Positions 13,709 through 21,448 of a stretch of 27,355 bases of DNA are shown here, one piece after another. The notes beneath the pieces were generated by a model, which saw nothing but the letters and a program-made list of their open reading frames with translations, was not told where the DNA came from and made no database searches. Numbering within the stretch: position 1 is the stretch's first letter; each line of letters opens with the position of its first letter. The position numbers and the translations under genes were made by a program. The stretch is taken from the NCBI GenBank assembly GCA_934133195.1, contig CAKPAZ010000016.1, positions 1 through 27,355 on the forward strand, written 5' to 3'. The stretch comes from an uncultured Bacilli bacterium (GTDB lineage Bacteria; Bacillota_I; Bacilli_A; ML615J-28; CAG-313).

Positions 13709-15520
13709 ATGTTTAGTAAAGCTTTATTCAAACAATCATGCAAAGCCAATAGAACAATGTGGATAATAATAACAGTAGCTTTATGCTTTATGCTTGCCTT
13801 TGTTATGCTAATAAGTGGAAATGGTAGCATAAGCGATGTAAAAGACTCTATTCAAGATACCATTATTAATAAAGAAATTGACTCTCAACTTCAAAAAAGA
13901 GCCATCAATTATTATACTAATGGTATAGAAGGAATGGAAAAATTTGATGAATTCTTCGTTTCATATGAAAAAGAAAACCTAGCATATCTTGCATGGCTTG
14001 GTCAAAAACCTGATAGAAGTAACTTTGAAGATGATGAAACATATGGTCTTGCAGTTACAGCATGGCAAGAAGCAAAACCAACCCTTGAAACAACTTATGC
14101 GAAAGACTTTGAAAAGAGTGTTAATAAATGGTTAAATCAACAACCAAAAAGAGATGCTTATGAAAGTGATGAAGAATATCTTGCAGCTGTAACTAAATGG
14201 CAAAATCAAAGTGTTGCAACAACAGAAGCCGCAACAACTAATGCTTATAAAGGTGCAGTAGAAGAAGTTAAAAAATATGTTTATCGTAAAGCCGCAAGCA
14301 TCAATAAAAAGTATACAATTTTCTCTAAAGAAACTCAAGAATTACTTGGATCAGTAATGTATGCAATAAATCCAAATGGTACATTCAATAAAGAATTTAC
14401 TGCTAAGAACGAAGAAATCCCTGCTGACTATGATGTATTATCATTAATTAATCATATTGTATCAGGTGATATTGAAACATACTTAGAAAGTGAAGAAAGA
14501 CAAAATTACCATAAAGGAAGAGCTGAAACTAACGATGTATTCTTTGTAGCATATAATATGACTCAAGAAGATAACGTTGAAGTAATGCTTTCTCTACTTA
14601 GTTCCTATGGTGTAACTCCTGAAAAATATGAATCATTTGGTTATACTTATGAAAATGTAAAAGACATTGCAGCATCAGCAGTAATCAGTTATCACAATCG
14701 TTTAGATTATGAATTAAATCCATTAATTGAAAAACTTAATAAAGGTGAATTATCACAAGATGAATTTACTGCAAAAAAACAAGCTGTTATTGAAGATTTA
14801 ACAGCCGATATCTCAAGTAGTTTATTAACTTCCCTTCCTGATGATGTCGCAAACGCTCTAGAAGAAGTAGGACAAATGGATCTATATACTTTAATCGTAG
14901 GTAACATTTTCTACAAACTTGCTGGTTTACTACTTCCAATAATCTTTATGATTATGGTATCTAACAACCTAATATCTGGACAAGTAGACTCAGGTTCAAT
15001 GGCTTATGTTCTATCAACATCAACTAAACGTAATACCATTGCCTTTACACAAGCTGTATACTTAGTAGGTTCGCTTTTCGCAATGTTCTTCTGTACATCA
15101 GTTACCGGATGCATCTGCCTTGCGATAATCAAAAACGAAGTATCACTTACATTTGGTAAATTACTTCTACTTAATCTTGGTGCTTTCTTAGTATTATTTG
15201 CTTTATCAGGTCTATGCTTCTTTACTTCTTGTTGGTTTGATAGAAGTAAACACTCAATGGCTCTTGGCGGTGGTCTTAGTATCTTTGCTCTTGTAGCCGC
15301 AATGCTTGGTTTATTTGGTAGCCCAATCATTCCATCAGTTATTAGACTTGATGCCTTAAATCTTTTCAACTATACAACAGTAATTACTTTATTTGATGTC
15401 GTATCAATTTGTGATGGTACAACAAGGTTTATAATTCAATTTGGTGTGCTTTTAGTAATGGGACTAGTAGGATATATCATTGGTTCACTTCGTTTCATCA
15501 AGAAAGACTTACCACTATAA
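13709..15520 (+). CDS. ABC-2-type permease with large external domain
   Basis: A 603-aa protein. TM1 spans about residues 15-36, an extracytoplasmic domain spans about 37-392, and five or six further helices run to the C-terminus (about 395-593). This is the layout of ABC-2-type exporters with an enlarged first external loop. The loop contains two aligned 25-residue repeats (96-120 and 141-165), with W-L-x-Q-x-P-x-R in the first eight positions and an acidic D-E-x-Y then A-V-T-x-W-Q at the end, and a helical Glu/Lys-rich remainder. GAAGGTG precedes the ATG, 3 bases after the second ATPase stop. It is the only permease in the operon, so two copies may dimerise or the single chain may act alone. 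Substrate unknown; the TetR context suggests a toxic compound. Confidence 0.88.
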   Translation: MFSKALFKQSCKANRTMWIIITVALCFMLAFVMLISGNGSISDVKDSIQDTIINKEIDSQLQKRAINYYTNGIEGMEKFDEFFVSYEKENLAYLAWLGQKPDRSNFEDDETYGLAVTAWQEAKPTLETTYAKDFEKSVNKWLNQQPKRDAYESDEEYLAAVTKWQNQSVATTEAATTNAYKGAVEEVKKYVYRKAASINKKYTIFSKETQELLGSVMYAINPNGTFNKEFTAKNEEIPADYDVLSLINHIVSGDIETYLESEERQNYHKGRAETNDVFFVAYNMTQEDNVEVMLSLLSSYGVTPEKYESFGYTYENVKDIAASAVISYHNRLDYELNPLIEKLNKGELSQDEFTAKKQAVIEDLTADISSSLLTSLPDDVANALEEVGQMDLYTLIVGNIFYKLAGLLLPIIFMIMVSNNLISGQVDSGSMAYVLSTSTKRNTIAFTQAVYLVGSLFAMFFCTSVTGCICLAIIKNEVSLTFGKLLLLNLGAFLVLFALSGLCFFTSCWFDRSKHSMALGGGLSIFALVAAMLGLFGSPIIPSVIRLDALNLFNYTTVITLFDVVSICDGTTRFIIQFGVLLVMGLVGYIIGSLRFIKKDLPL

Positions 15521-15535
15521 TTAGGAGATGATATT

Positions 15536-15991
15536 ATGTTTGAATTCAAAAAACTTTGTAATGAATATGAAAATTTAACATTTGTTGAACGTGGAGCTGT
15601 ACTTGTAAATAAGTCAGTAGAAGTAATTTCCAAATTAAAAGAAATTGCTAAAGATACCGAAATTGATCCATTAACTGGCTATGCTTACTTTATTCTTGCT
15701 TCAATCGTATCAGATGGCAAAGTAAGTGAACAAGAATACTTACTTATGTATCCAGCTTTATTAAAAGTCTTTGGTGAAAGTTTCAACTTTAAAGAAATAA
15801 AATATATCATCGAAGAAGATAAAGATGGAAAAAAGACCGTAAAAAACTACATTAAAGAATTCTTAGGTTTAGTTAGCCACTTAAGTGATGACCTTAAGAA
15901 AGACTTAATCACATTAAGTTTATGTGTAGTAAGTATGGATGGTAAAGTATCATTTAAAGAACGTAATTACATTAGAAAGTTATTGAAATAA
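15536..15991 (+). CDS. TerB-like small acidic helical protein
   Basis: A 151-aa soluble helical protein. SIVSDGKVSEQEYLLM (about residues 56-71) and VVSMDGKVSFKERNYI (131-146) are two copies of the A-D-G-x-V-x-x-x-E pattern of the TerB/DjlA N-terminal fold, which places acidic metal-coordinating residues in paired loops. The function of this family is not established beyond a link to tellurite and stress phenotypes in some bacteria. AGGAGATG precedes the ATG, 15 bases after the permease stop, and a terminator follows, so it is the last gene of the TetR-controlled operon. It could be an accessory of the exporter. Confidence 0.65.
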   Translation: MFEFKKLCNEYENLTFVERGAVLVNKSVEVISKLKEIAKDTEIDPLTGYAYFILASIVSDGKVSEQEYLLMYPALLKVFGESFNFKEIKYIIEEDKDGKKTVKNYIKEFLGLVSHLSDDLKKDLITLSLCVVSMDGKVSFKERNYIRKLLK

Positions 15992-16005
15992 TAAATAAAC
16001 AAAAT

Positions 16006-16046
16006 AAAAGGATAGGCATCAATGATATGATGTCTATCCTTTTTTA
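16006..16046. terminator. bidirectional terminator between TerB-like and MarR genes
   Basis: AAAAGGATAGGCATCA (16006-16021) pairs with TGATGTCTATCCTTTT (16028-16043), with one wobble and a 6-nt loop. T runs lie on both strands. Confidence 0.9.
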
Positions 16047-16061
16047 AAAGAGAAAAAAATA

Positions 16062-16511
16062 TTAATAATTTGCTTTTTTAAATAGTTCATAAGCAGCTTT
16101 TATATGTAAATATAATTCATCTACTTCACTATCACTTAAATACTTCAAACGATTAATGAATGCTTCTTCACGACATTCCTTGATTTCTCTTAAAACTGAT
16201 CTACCTTCATCCTTAATATTTATTAAGATTTCTCTACGGGAATTAGGATTCCATGATCTTCTAACAAATCCCATAAGATCTAGAGAATCAATCAATTTAG
16301 TCGTTTGTTGTTTTGATATTCCAAGAAAAGATGAAATACTATTCATTGGTTCTCCATCAGGTCTTGGAGAGTGAGCAATAAAAAGCATTGTAATAAACTG
16401 AAGGTGAGTAAGCTTAGGTTTTTCATTATCAATTTGATTGTTTACCTTAAATACTGGAAATACCAATAAAGCACTACTTAATACTTCAACTAACTTTTCA
16501 TCTCTTGTCAT
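16062..16511 (-). CDS. MarR-family transcriptional regulator
   Basis: A 149-aa winged-helix protein. The recognition region SISSFLGISKQQTTKLIDSL is followed by the wing (MGFVRRSWNPNSRREILINI), where the D/N-x-R-R motif is typical of MarR proteins. A C-terminal dimerisation helix ends ...YELFKKANY. The ATG at 16511 is chosen because GAGGTG lies 7 bases upstream on the minus strand; the longer open frame would run back through the promoter. It is divergent from an ABC exporter pair, with both promoters carrying the same TTGTTGACA sequence, so it probably represses both directions until an effector binds. Confidence 0.92.
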   Translation of the reverse strand: MTRDEKLVEVLSSALLVFPVFKVNNQIDNEKPKLTHLQFITMLFIAHSPRPDGEPMNSISSFLGISKQQTTKLIDSLDLMGFVRRSWNPNSRREILINIKDEGRSVLREIKECREEAFINRLKYLSDSEVDELYLHIKAAYELFKKANY

Positions 16512-16530
16512 AATTAACACCTCAATTAAT

Positions 16531-16559
16531 ATTTTAACATAAATAACATGAAATGTCAA
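16531..16559 (-). promoter_or_regulatory. promoter of the marR-type gene
   Basis: On the minus strand, a consensus TTGACA (16559-16554), a 17-bp spacer and TAAAAT (16536-16531), preceded by TGT. Confidence 0.75.
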
Positions 16560-16605
16560 CAAATATAAAAAATAAATTACAATTTATAGTAAATAATTGT
16601 TGACA
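16554..16605. promoter_or_regulatory. candidate MarR operators (inverted TTGTTGACA pair)
   Basis: TGTCAACAA (16554-16562) and TTGTTGACA (16597-16605) are exact inverted copies 34 bp apart. Each includes the -35 of one divergent promoter. A regulator recognising this 9-mer would occlude both promoters. Confidence 0.55.
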
Positions 16606-16628
16606 ATAAATAAAGTTTGTGATATAAT
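16600..16628 (+). promoter_or_regulatory. consensus promoter of the ABC exporter operon
   Basis: TTGACA (16600-16605), a 17-bp spacer and TATAAT (16623-16628) match the sigma-70 consensus exactly, with TGA before the -10 as an extended element. Such a strong promoter fits a tightly repressed operon. Confidence 0.92.
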
Positions 16629-16648
16629 ACTAACGCTGGAGGAAAATT

Positions 16649-18409
16649 ATGTTAAAAATACTAAAAAATCTAAGACTAAAAGACTGGCTATTATTACTAC
16701 TTTCTCTAGTCATTATAGTTGGAAGTGTCTATGTTGACTTACTTTTACCAGACTATATGAAAGATATAACAATAATATTAGAAAGTAATCCCGAAAATAT
16801 TCAAGGTGTCATTACGGCTGGAGTAAAAATGTTATTTTGTGCTTTAGCTGGTACTGCCCTTACCATTGTATCAGGATTTATAACAGCTTATGTATCAGCG
16901 GACTTAAGTTATAATGTTCGTGAAAAATTATTCAACCATGTTATTGACCTTGATACAAAAACCATAAATGATATTTCAATACCTTCACTAATTACAAGAA
17001 CAACAAATGATATAACCCAAATTCAAATGTTTATATCAATGGGTTTAACAATGTTAATCAAATCACCGATACTTGCGGCATGGGCCATCATCAAGATTGT
17101 CAATAAGAGTATGCAATTATCACTTGCAACTGCAATTGCGGTAGTAGTTATCCTACTTACCATTATTATCATTATGCGTCTTGTAATTCCAAGAATTAAG
17201 AAGGTTCAAAAATTAACCGATGAAGTAAATAGAGTTGCTCGTGAAAACTTATCAGGTATTAAAGTAGTTAAAGCTTTTAATGCTGATGACTATGAAGAAG
17301 AAAAATTTGACAAGATTAATACAAGTCTAGTTGACATTCAAAAATTTAATCGTACGGCTTTTTCTTTTATTAATCCAGTTTTGTCACTTGTAATGTCTTC
17401 ACTTACCCTTGTTATCTACTGGCTTGGTGCCTACCTAATCGATAAAGCAAATCTTTTCGATAAAGTCACTTTATTTAGTGATGTTATGGTATTTGGATCT
17501 TATGCACTTTATGTTATCCAAGCCTTCATGTTTTTAGCAATGGTATTTATGATCCTACCTAATGCTCATGTTTCTGCAACCCGTATTAATGAAGTTTTAA
17601 ATAAAGTAATTTCCTTAAAAGAAGGAAGTAAAGAAGTAACAACTGATAGAAAGGGAGAAATCGAATTTAAGAATGTTTCGTTTCACTATGGGGATGGTGA
17701 TAACATTGTATCAAACTTAAACTTCAAAATTAATCAGGGTGAAACAACCGCGATCATCGGACCAACTGGTAGTGGTAAAACTACCATCCTAAACTTAATG
17801 AATCGACTAATCGATCCAACAGATGGTGAGATTCTCATTGATGGAGAAGACATTAAGAATTATCCATTTGAGGAACTATACAAAAAAATAGCAATCGTTC
17901 CTCAAAAGAATCTTCTATTCTCCAAAACCATCAAAGATAACATTATCTTTGGTGATGATAAAAACCAAATATCAGATGAAGATGTAATGAAAGCTATCGA
18001 AATCTCCCAAGCTAAAGAATTTATCGAAAAACTACCTAAAGGAATTGATACTTACCTTGCTGAAGGTGGTAACAATCTATCAGGAGGCCAAAAACAACGT
18101 ATAGCAATTGCTAGAGCTATTGCTAGAAATAGTGAAATTTTATTATTTGATGATTCATTTTCGGCCCTTGATTATAAAACCGATAGTTTACTTCGTCATG
18201 AATTAAAAACAAAATTAAGTAATACAACATGTGTAATAGTTGCACAACGAATTGGAACCATTAAAAATGCTGATAGGATAATCGTAATTGATGATGGAAA
18301 AATTGTAGGAATGGGAAAACACAAAGAACTATTAAAAACTTGTCCTCTTTATTATGAAATTGCTTCAAGTCAATTATCAAAAGAAGAACTAATGAAGGGA
18401 GATGAATAA
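16649..18409 (+). CDS. heterodimeric ABC exporter subunit A (degenerate-site half)
   Basis: A 586-aa half-transporter. Six transmembrane helices occupy residues 1-310 and a nucleotide-binding domain about 335-580. Walker A is GPTGSGKTT (371-379), the signature is canonical LSGGQ (477-481) and the Q-loop is VPQKNLLF. Walker B reads ILLFDDS, so Asp502 replaces the catalytic Glu, and the switch histidine is Gln533 (VAQRIGT). This is the pattern of the degenerate site in heterodimeric exporters such as TM287/288 and LmrCD. The intact signature would complete the active site formed with the partner's Walker motifs. GGAGG precedes the ATG behind a consensus promoter. The next gene encodes the partner. 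The likely role is MarR-controlled export of drugs, lipids or peptides. Confidence 0.95.
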   Translation: MLKILKNLRLKDWLLLLLSLVIIVGSVYVDLLLPDYMKDITIILESNPENIQGVITAGVKMLFCALAGTALTIVSGFITAYVSADLSYNVREKLFNHVIDLDTKTINDISIPSLITRTTNDITQIQMFISMGLTMLIKSPILAAWAIIKIVNKSMQLSLATAIAVVVILLTIIIIMRLVIPRIKKVQKLTDEVNRVARENLSGIKVVKAFNADDYEEEKFDKINTSLVDIQKFNRTAFSFINPVLSLVMSSLTLVIYWLGAYLIDKANLFDKVTLFSDVMVFGSYALYVIQAFMFLAMVFMILPNAHVSATRINEVLNKVISLKEGSKEVTTDRKGEIEFKNVSFHYGDGDNIVSNLNFKINQGETTAIIGPTGSGKTTILNLMNRLIDPTDGEILIDGEDIKNYPFEELYKKIAIVPQKNLLFSKTIKDNIIFGDDKNQISDEDVMKAIEISQAKEFIEKLPKGIDTYLAEGGNNLSGGQKQRIAIARAIARNSEILLFDDSFSALDYKTDSLLRHELKTKLSNTTCVIVAQRIGTIKNADRIIVIDDGKIVGMGKHKELLKTCPLYYEIASSQLSKEELMKGDE

Positions 18410-18410
18410 G

Positions 18411-20267
18411 ATGCCACCACGTGGACCTATGCAAGTAGCTCAAAAAGCGGAAAATAATAAAGAAGCTTTCAGAAAACTTGTTAAATATATCAAACCTTAT
18501 ATCGCAGTATTCATGATTGCGGTAATCTTGGGAATTTGTAGTGCCATCTTAACTATCATTGGCCCAAGTAAAATTGGAGAAATAACCAACCTAATGCAAG
18601 CTCCTTTTGAATCTTTAAAAGAAACTGGAGTTTTAGGTAAAATGGATCTAGAAGGAATCACTAGACTTGGTATTACCCTCCTTATTATATATGGATGTAG
18701 CTTTATTATATCCCTTGTAATGAACATAATGTTACAACGTTTAACCCTAAAGATTAGTAAAGTCATGAGAAAAGACTTAATGGAAAAAGTTAATAAGGTA
18801 CCACTATCATATTACAACTTCCATAATATTGGTGATATCCTAAGTCGTTTTACAAATGATGTTGATACAATCATCACCTCTTTAAATAACTCTTTAGGTT
18901 CCTTAGTTTGTGCAATCTGTCAATTCATTGGTTGTATTATTATGATGTTTGTAACAAGTGGTACTATGGCACTTACAGCGATACTTTCTTCACTTCTTGG
19001 TTTCATCATTATCATTTTAATCATGAAATCATCACAAAAATACTTCGTTTTAAGACAAACCGCTTTAGGAAATTTAAATGGTTACATTGAAGAAATGTAC
19101 TCAGGACACGGAGTAATCAGAGCTTGTGGTGCTGATGATCAAGTTAAAAATGAATTTGTTAAATACAATCAAAAAGTAAAGAAAGCAAACTTCATGTCAC
19201 AATTCTTATCAGGAATGATGCCATCTCTTATGACCTTTGTTGGAAATCTAGGTTATGTTGCGGTATGCATTGTTGGTGCTATCAATGTTATGAAAGGAAA
19301 CTACCAATTTGGTATTATTACTTCCTTCATAATTTATGTTAGATTGTTTACCCAACCACTTAGTACCTTCTCTCAAAGTATGACTCAAATTCAATCATGT
19401 ATGGCATCAAGTGAAAGAGTATTCAACTTCCTAGATGAAGAAGAAATGGAAGATGAAAGTAAGAAGACAAAATTGATTGAAAATCCACGAGGAGAAGTAG
19501 AATTCAAACATGTTACTTTCGCTTATGCGGATGAACCAACAAAACCAATCATTAAAGATTTCTCTTGTTTTGTTAAACCTGGTCAAAAGGTCGCAATCGT
19601 CGGTCCTACAGGAGCTGGTAAAACAACCATTGTAAATTTACTAATGCGTTTTTATGAAATTCAAGGTGGAGAAATCCTAATTGATGGAGTAAATGAAAAA
19701 GAATTAACAAGAGAAAATGTTCATAGCCTATTTGGTATGGTTCTTCAAGACACTTGGTTATTTGAAGGAACTGTCAAAGAAAACCTAGTCTTTAATAAAG
19801 AAAATGTCAGTGATGAAGTAATCATTAAGGCATGTAAAGCATGTGGTATTTATCAATACATTATGAATTTACCTAATAAGTTTGATACTGTATTAACTGA
19901 AACTACATCACTTTCAGCTGGACAAAAGCAATTATTTACCATTGCGAGGGCAATGATTCAAAATAGTCCAATGTTAATTCTTGATGAAGCAACATCTAAT
20001 GTTGATACAAGAACTGAAATCGTCATCCAAAATGCTATGGATAAACTAACAGAAAATCGTACATCCTTTGTTATAGCTCATCGTCTTTCAACAATCAAAA
20101 ATGCAGATTTAATCTTAGTATTAAAAGATGGTGACATCATTGAACAAGGAACTCATGAAGAGCTTCTTGAACAAAAAGGATTCTATGAAAAACTTTATAA
20201 TTCCCAATTCGATGAGTCAAACGATGGCTCAGTGGATTCGGTAATTAAAACAGCGTTTGCTAACTAA
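18411..20267 (+). CDS. heterodimeric ABC exporter subunit B (catalytic half)
   Basis: A 618-aa half-transporter. A short Pro/Arg-rich N-terminus leads into six helices (about residues 30-325) and a nucleotide-binding domain. Walker A is GPTGAGKTT (398-406), Walker B LILDEATS has the catalytic Glu526, and the switch histidine is intact (His557, IAHRLST). The signature is altered to LSAGQ (501-505), the complement of the defects in subunit A. I prefer the ATG at 18411 because AAGGGAG (18395-18401) would be 9 bases upstream; an ATG at 18402 abuts that site and overlaps the previous stop. A linker rich in Glu/Asp/Lys precedes the ATPase domain. It should form one exporter with subunit A. Confidence 0.95.
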   Translation: MPPRGPMQVAQKAENNKEAFRKLVKYIKPYIAVFMIAVILGICSAILTIIGPSKIGEITNLMQAPFESLKETGVLGKMDLEGITRLGITLLIIYGCSFIISLVMNIMLQRLTLKISKVMRKDLMEKVNKVPLSYYNFHNIGDILSRFTNDVDTIITSLNNSLGSLVCAICQFIGCIIMMFVTSGTMALTAILSSLLGFIIIILIMKSSQKYFVLRQTALGNLNGYIEEMYSGHGVIRACGADDQVKNEFVKYNQKVKKANFMSQFLSGMMPSLMTFVGNLGYVAVCIVGAINVMKGNYQFGIITSFIIYVRLFTQPLSTFSQSMTQIQSCMASSERVFNFLDEEEMEDESKKTKLIENPRGEVEFKHVTFAYADEPTKPIIKDFSCFVKPGQKVAIVGPTGAGKTTIVNLLMRFYEIQGGEILIDGVNEKELTRENVHSLFGMVLQDTWLFEGTVKENLVFNKENVSDEVIIKACKACGIYQYIMNLPNKFDTVLTETTSLSAGQKQLFTIARAMIQNSPMLILDEATSNVDTRTEIVIQNAMDKLTENRTSFVIAHRLSTIKNADLILVLKDGDIIEQGTHEELLEQKGFYEKLYNSQFDESNDGSVDSVIKTAFAN

Positions 20268-20272
20268 CTTAC

Positions 20273-20334
20273 ATTATGTCACTAAATTATTCTCATTAAT
20301 AAATTTAAGTACTCCTCTTTTAAGGTGACATAAT
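20273..20334. repeat. 10-bp inverted repeat upstream of the operon terminator
   Basis: ATTATGTCAC (20273-20282) and GTGACATAAT (20325-20334) are perfect inverted copies with a 42-nt interval, directly between the exporter stop and the terminator stem at 20341. A transcript could fold it into a long-looped stem; as DNA it could be a distal binding site. No coding frame of note lies inside. Confidence 0.7.
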
Positions 20335-20340
20335 TACGTC

Positions 20341-20370
20341 AGACCATCATTTATTGATGGTCTTTTTTTA
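20341..20370 (+). terminator. intrinsic terminator after the ABC exporter operon
   Basis: AGACCATCA (20341-20349) and TGATGGTCT (20355-20363) pair perfectly around a 5-nt loop and are followed by Ts. Confidence 0.92.
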
Positions 20371-20377
20371 CATTTTC

Positions 20378-20431
20378 TTTACAATCATTTACGAAAATTT
20401 GATATATTAAAACTTAAAATATCGGTATAAT
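20378..20431 (+). promoter_or_regulatory. pst operon promoter with candidate PhoB/PhoP boxes
   Basis: TATAAT is at 20426-20431, but the sequence 17 bp upstream (TATATT) is not a usable -35, as expected for an activator-dependent promoter. TTTACA (20378-20383) and TTTACG (20388-20393) are direct repeats 10 bp apart, close to the TT-x-A-C-A repeats with about 11-bp period bound by PhoP in Bacillus. The response regulator is encoded in the same operon, so positive autoregulation in low phosphate is likely. Confidence 0.5.
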
Positions 20432-20461
20432 ATTAGTGTCAAAAGAAAAGGAGACAATAAT

Positions 20462-21439
20462 ATGAAAAACAAAATTAACATTTTAACACTATTTTTAATC
20501 GGAATTATAAGTTTAATCGGATTTACAAGTTGTAAAAATAACACTGTAAGTTTTGATGAAAACAAAGAAATAATTAAGTATTCAAGAGATACAACCTCAG
20601 GAACAAGAGATGGTTTCTTTACAGCTATTGGATACGCAGAAGCCAAAGAAGATGACACTAAAATTCCTGGCTTCATTAAAGCAACAGATAATGCGAATAT
20701 GATTACCCTTGTTAATAATGATAACTATGGTATTGGTTATATCTCACTTGCATCTAGTGCAACCTCAGGCTTAAAAGTATTAAGCTATGAAGGAGTAGTA
20801 CCAAGTGAAGAAGCCGTTGTAAATGGAACATACAAACTTTCAAGAAACTTTAATTATGTAACCAAAGTTGAAGCTGACTGTACTAAAACAGAATGGACAT
20901 TAATTAAAGGATTCCTTCTATTTATGTCAAGTAAAGAAGGACAAGGAATCATTAAAGCAAAAGATGGTATCCTAACTAAAGATTTATCAACATCAAAGAG
21001 TTTTAATGAATTATTAAGCTTAGAAGAAAACAGTGATGTAAAAACATTATGTGAAACTCCATGTGATGATGCATCAAAGATTGAAATTAAATTTGGTGGT
21101 TCAACATCAGTTGAAAAGATTGCTAAAGCCTTAACTGAAGCATATAGTAGATATTGCCCAACATTTAAACCTGTTCATAATCATACTGGTTCTGGTGCTG
21201 CTTATAAAGGAACCCAAGGATCTGAAAAAGGATCAGTAAATGGTATGCATATTGGTTTCTTATCAAGAGAACTAAACGAAAATGAAGTACCAGCTGAAAA
21301 TACTTCAGGTATGATTTGTAAGGATGGTATTGTTGTAGTAGTAAATAAAAACAATACTTGCATAGAAAATGTAACCGCCGAAATGTTAAAGAAAATCTAC
21401 TCAACTAAAACAATCAAGTGGAGTGAAATCGTAAAATAG
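20462..21439 (+). CDS. pstS: phosphate-binding lipoprotein PstS, circularly permuted order
   Basis: A 325-aa lipoprotein (lipobox ending FTSC, Cys24) that captures phosphate outside the membrane for PstCA. All expected phosphate-loop motifs are present but in rotated order. SGTRDGF (46-52), YGIGYISLAS (89-98) and an FMSSKEGQ helix (154-161), normally the second half of PstS, come first. GGSTSVEKIAKAL (212-224), GSGA (243-246), FLSREL (266-271), DGIVVVVN (288-295) and KIYSTKTIKWSEI (311-323), normally the first half, come last. A linker of about 35-40 residues (about 172-210, with two cysteines) joins the former ends. AAGGAG precedes the ATG. Identity is secured by the pst operon. The permutation is inferred by comparison with canonical E. 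coli and Firmicute PstS order from memory. A frameshift or assembly join is unlikely because one frame spans the gene. Confidence 0.92.
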   Translation: MKNKINILTLFLIGIISLIGFTSCKNNTVSFDENKEIIKYSRDTTSGTRDGFFTAIGYAEAKEDDTKIPGFIKATDNANMITLVNNDNYGIGYISLASSATSGLKVLSYEGVVPSEEAVVNGTYKLSRNFNYVTKVEADCTKTEWTLIKGFLLFMSSKEGQGIIKAKDGILTKDLSTSKSFNELLSLEENSDVKTLCETPCDDASKIEIKFGGSTSVEKIAKALTEAYSRYCPTFKPVHNHTGSGAAYKGTQGSEKGSVNGMHIGFLSRELNENEVPAENTSGMICKDGIVVVVNKNNTCIENVTAEMLKKIYSTKTIKWSEIVK

Positions 21440-21448
21440 GGAAAAATA

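Noticed and set aside
15004..15369. 121-aa open frame on the minus strand inside the ABC permease gene
   Set aside because: It lies wholly antisense to a well-supported transmembrane region, has no ribosome binding site, and its composition mirrors the complement of hydrophobic codons.
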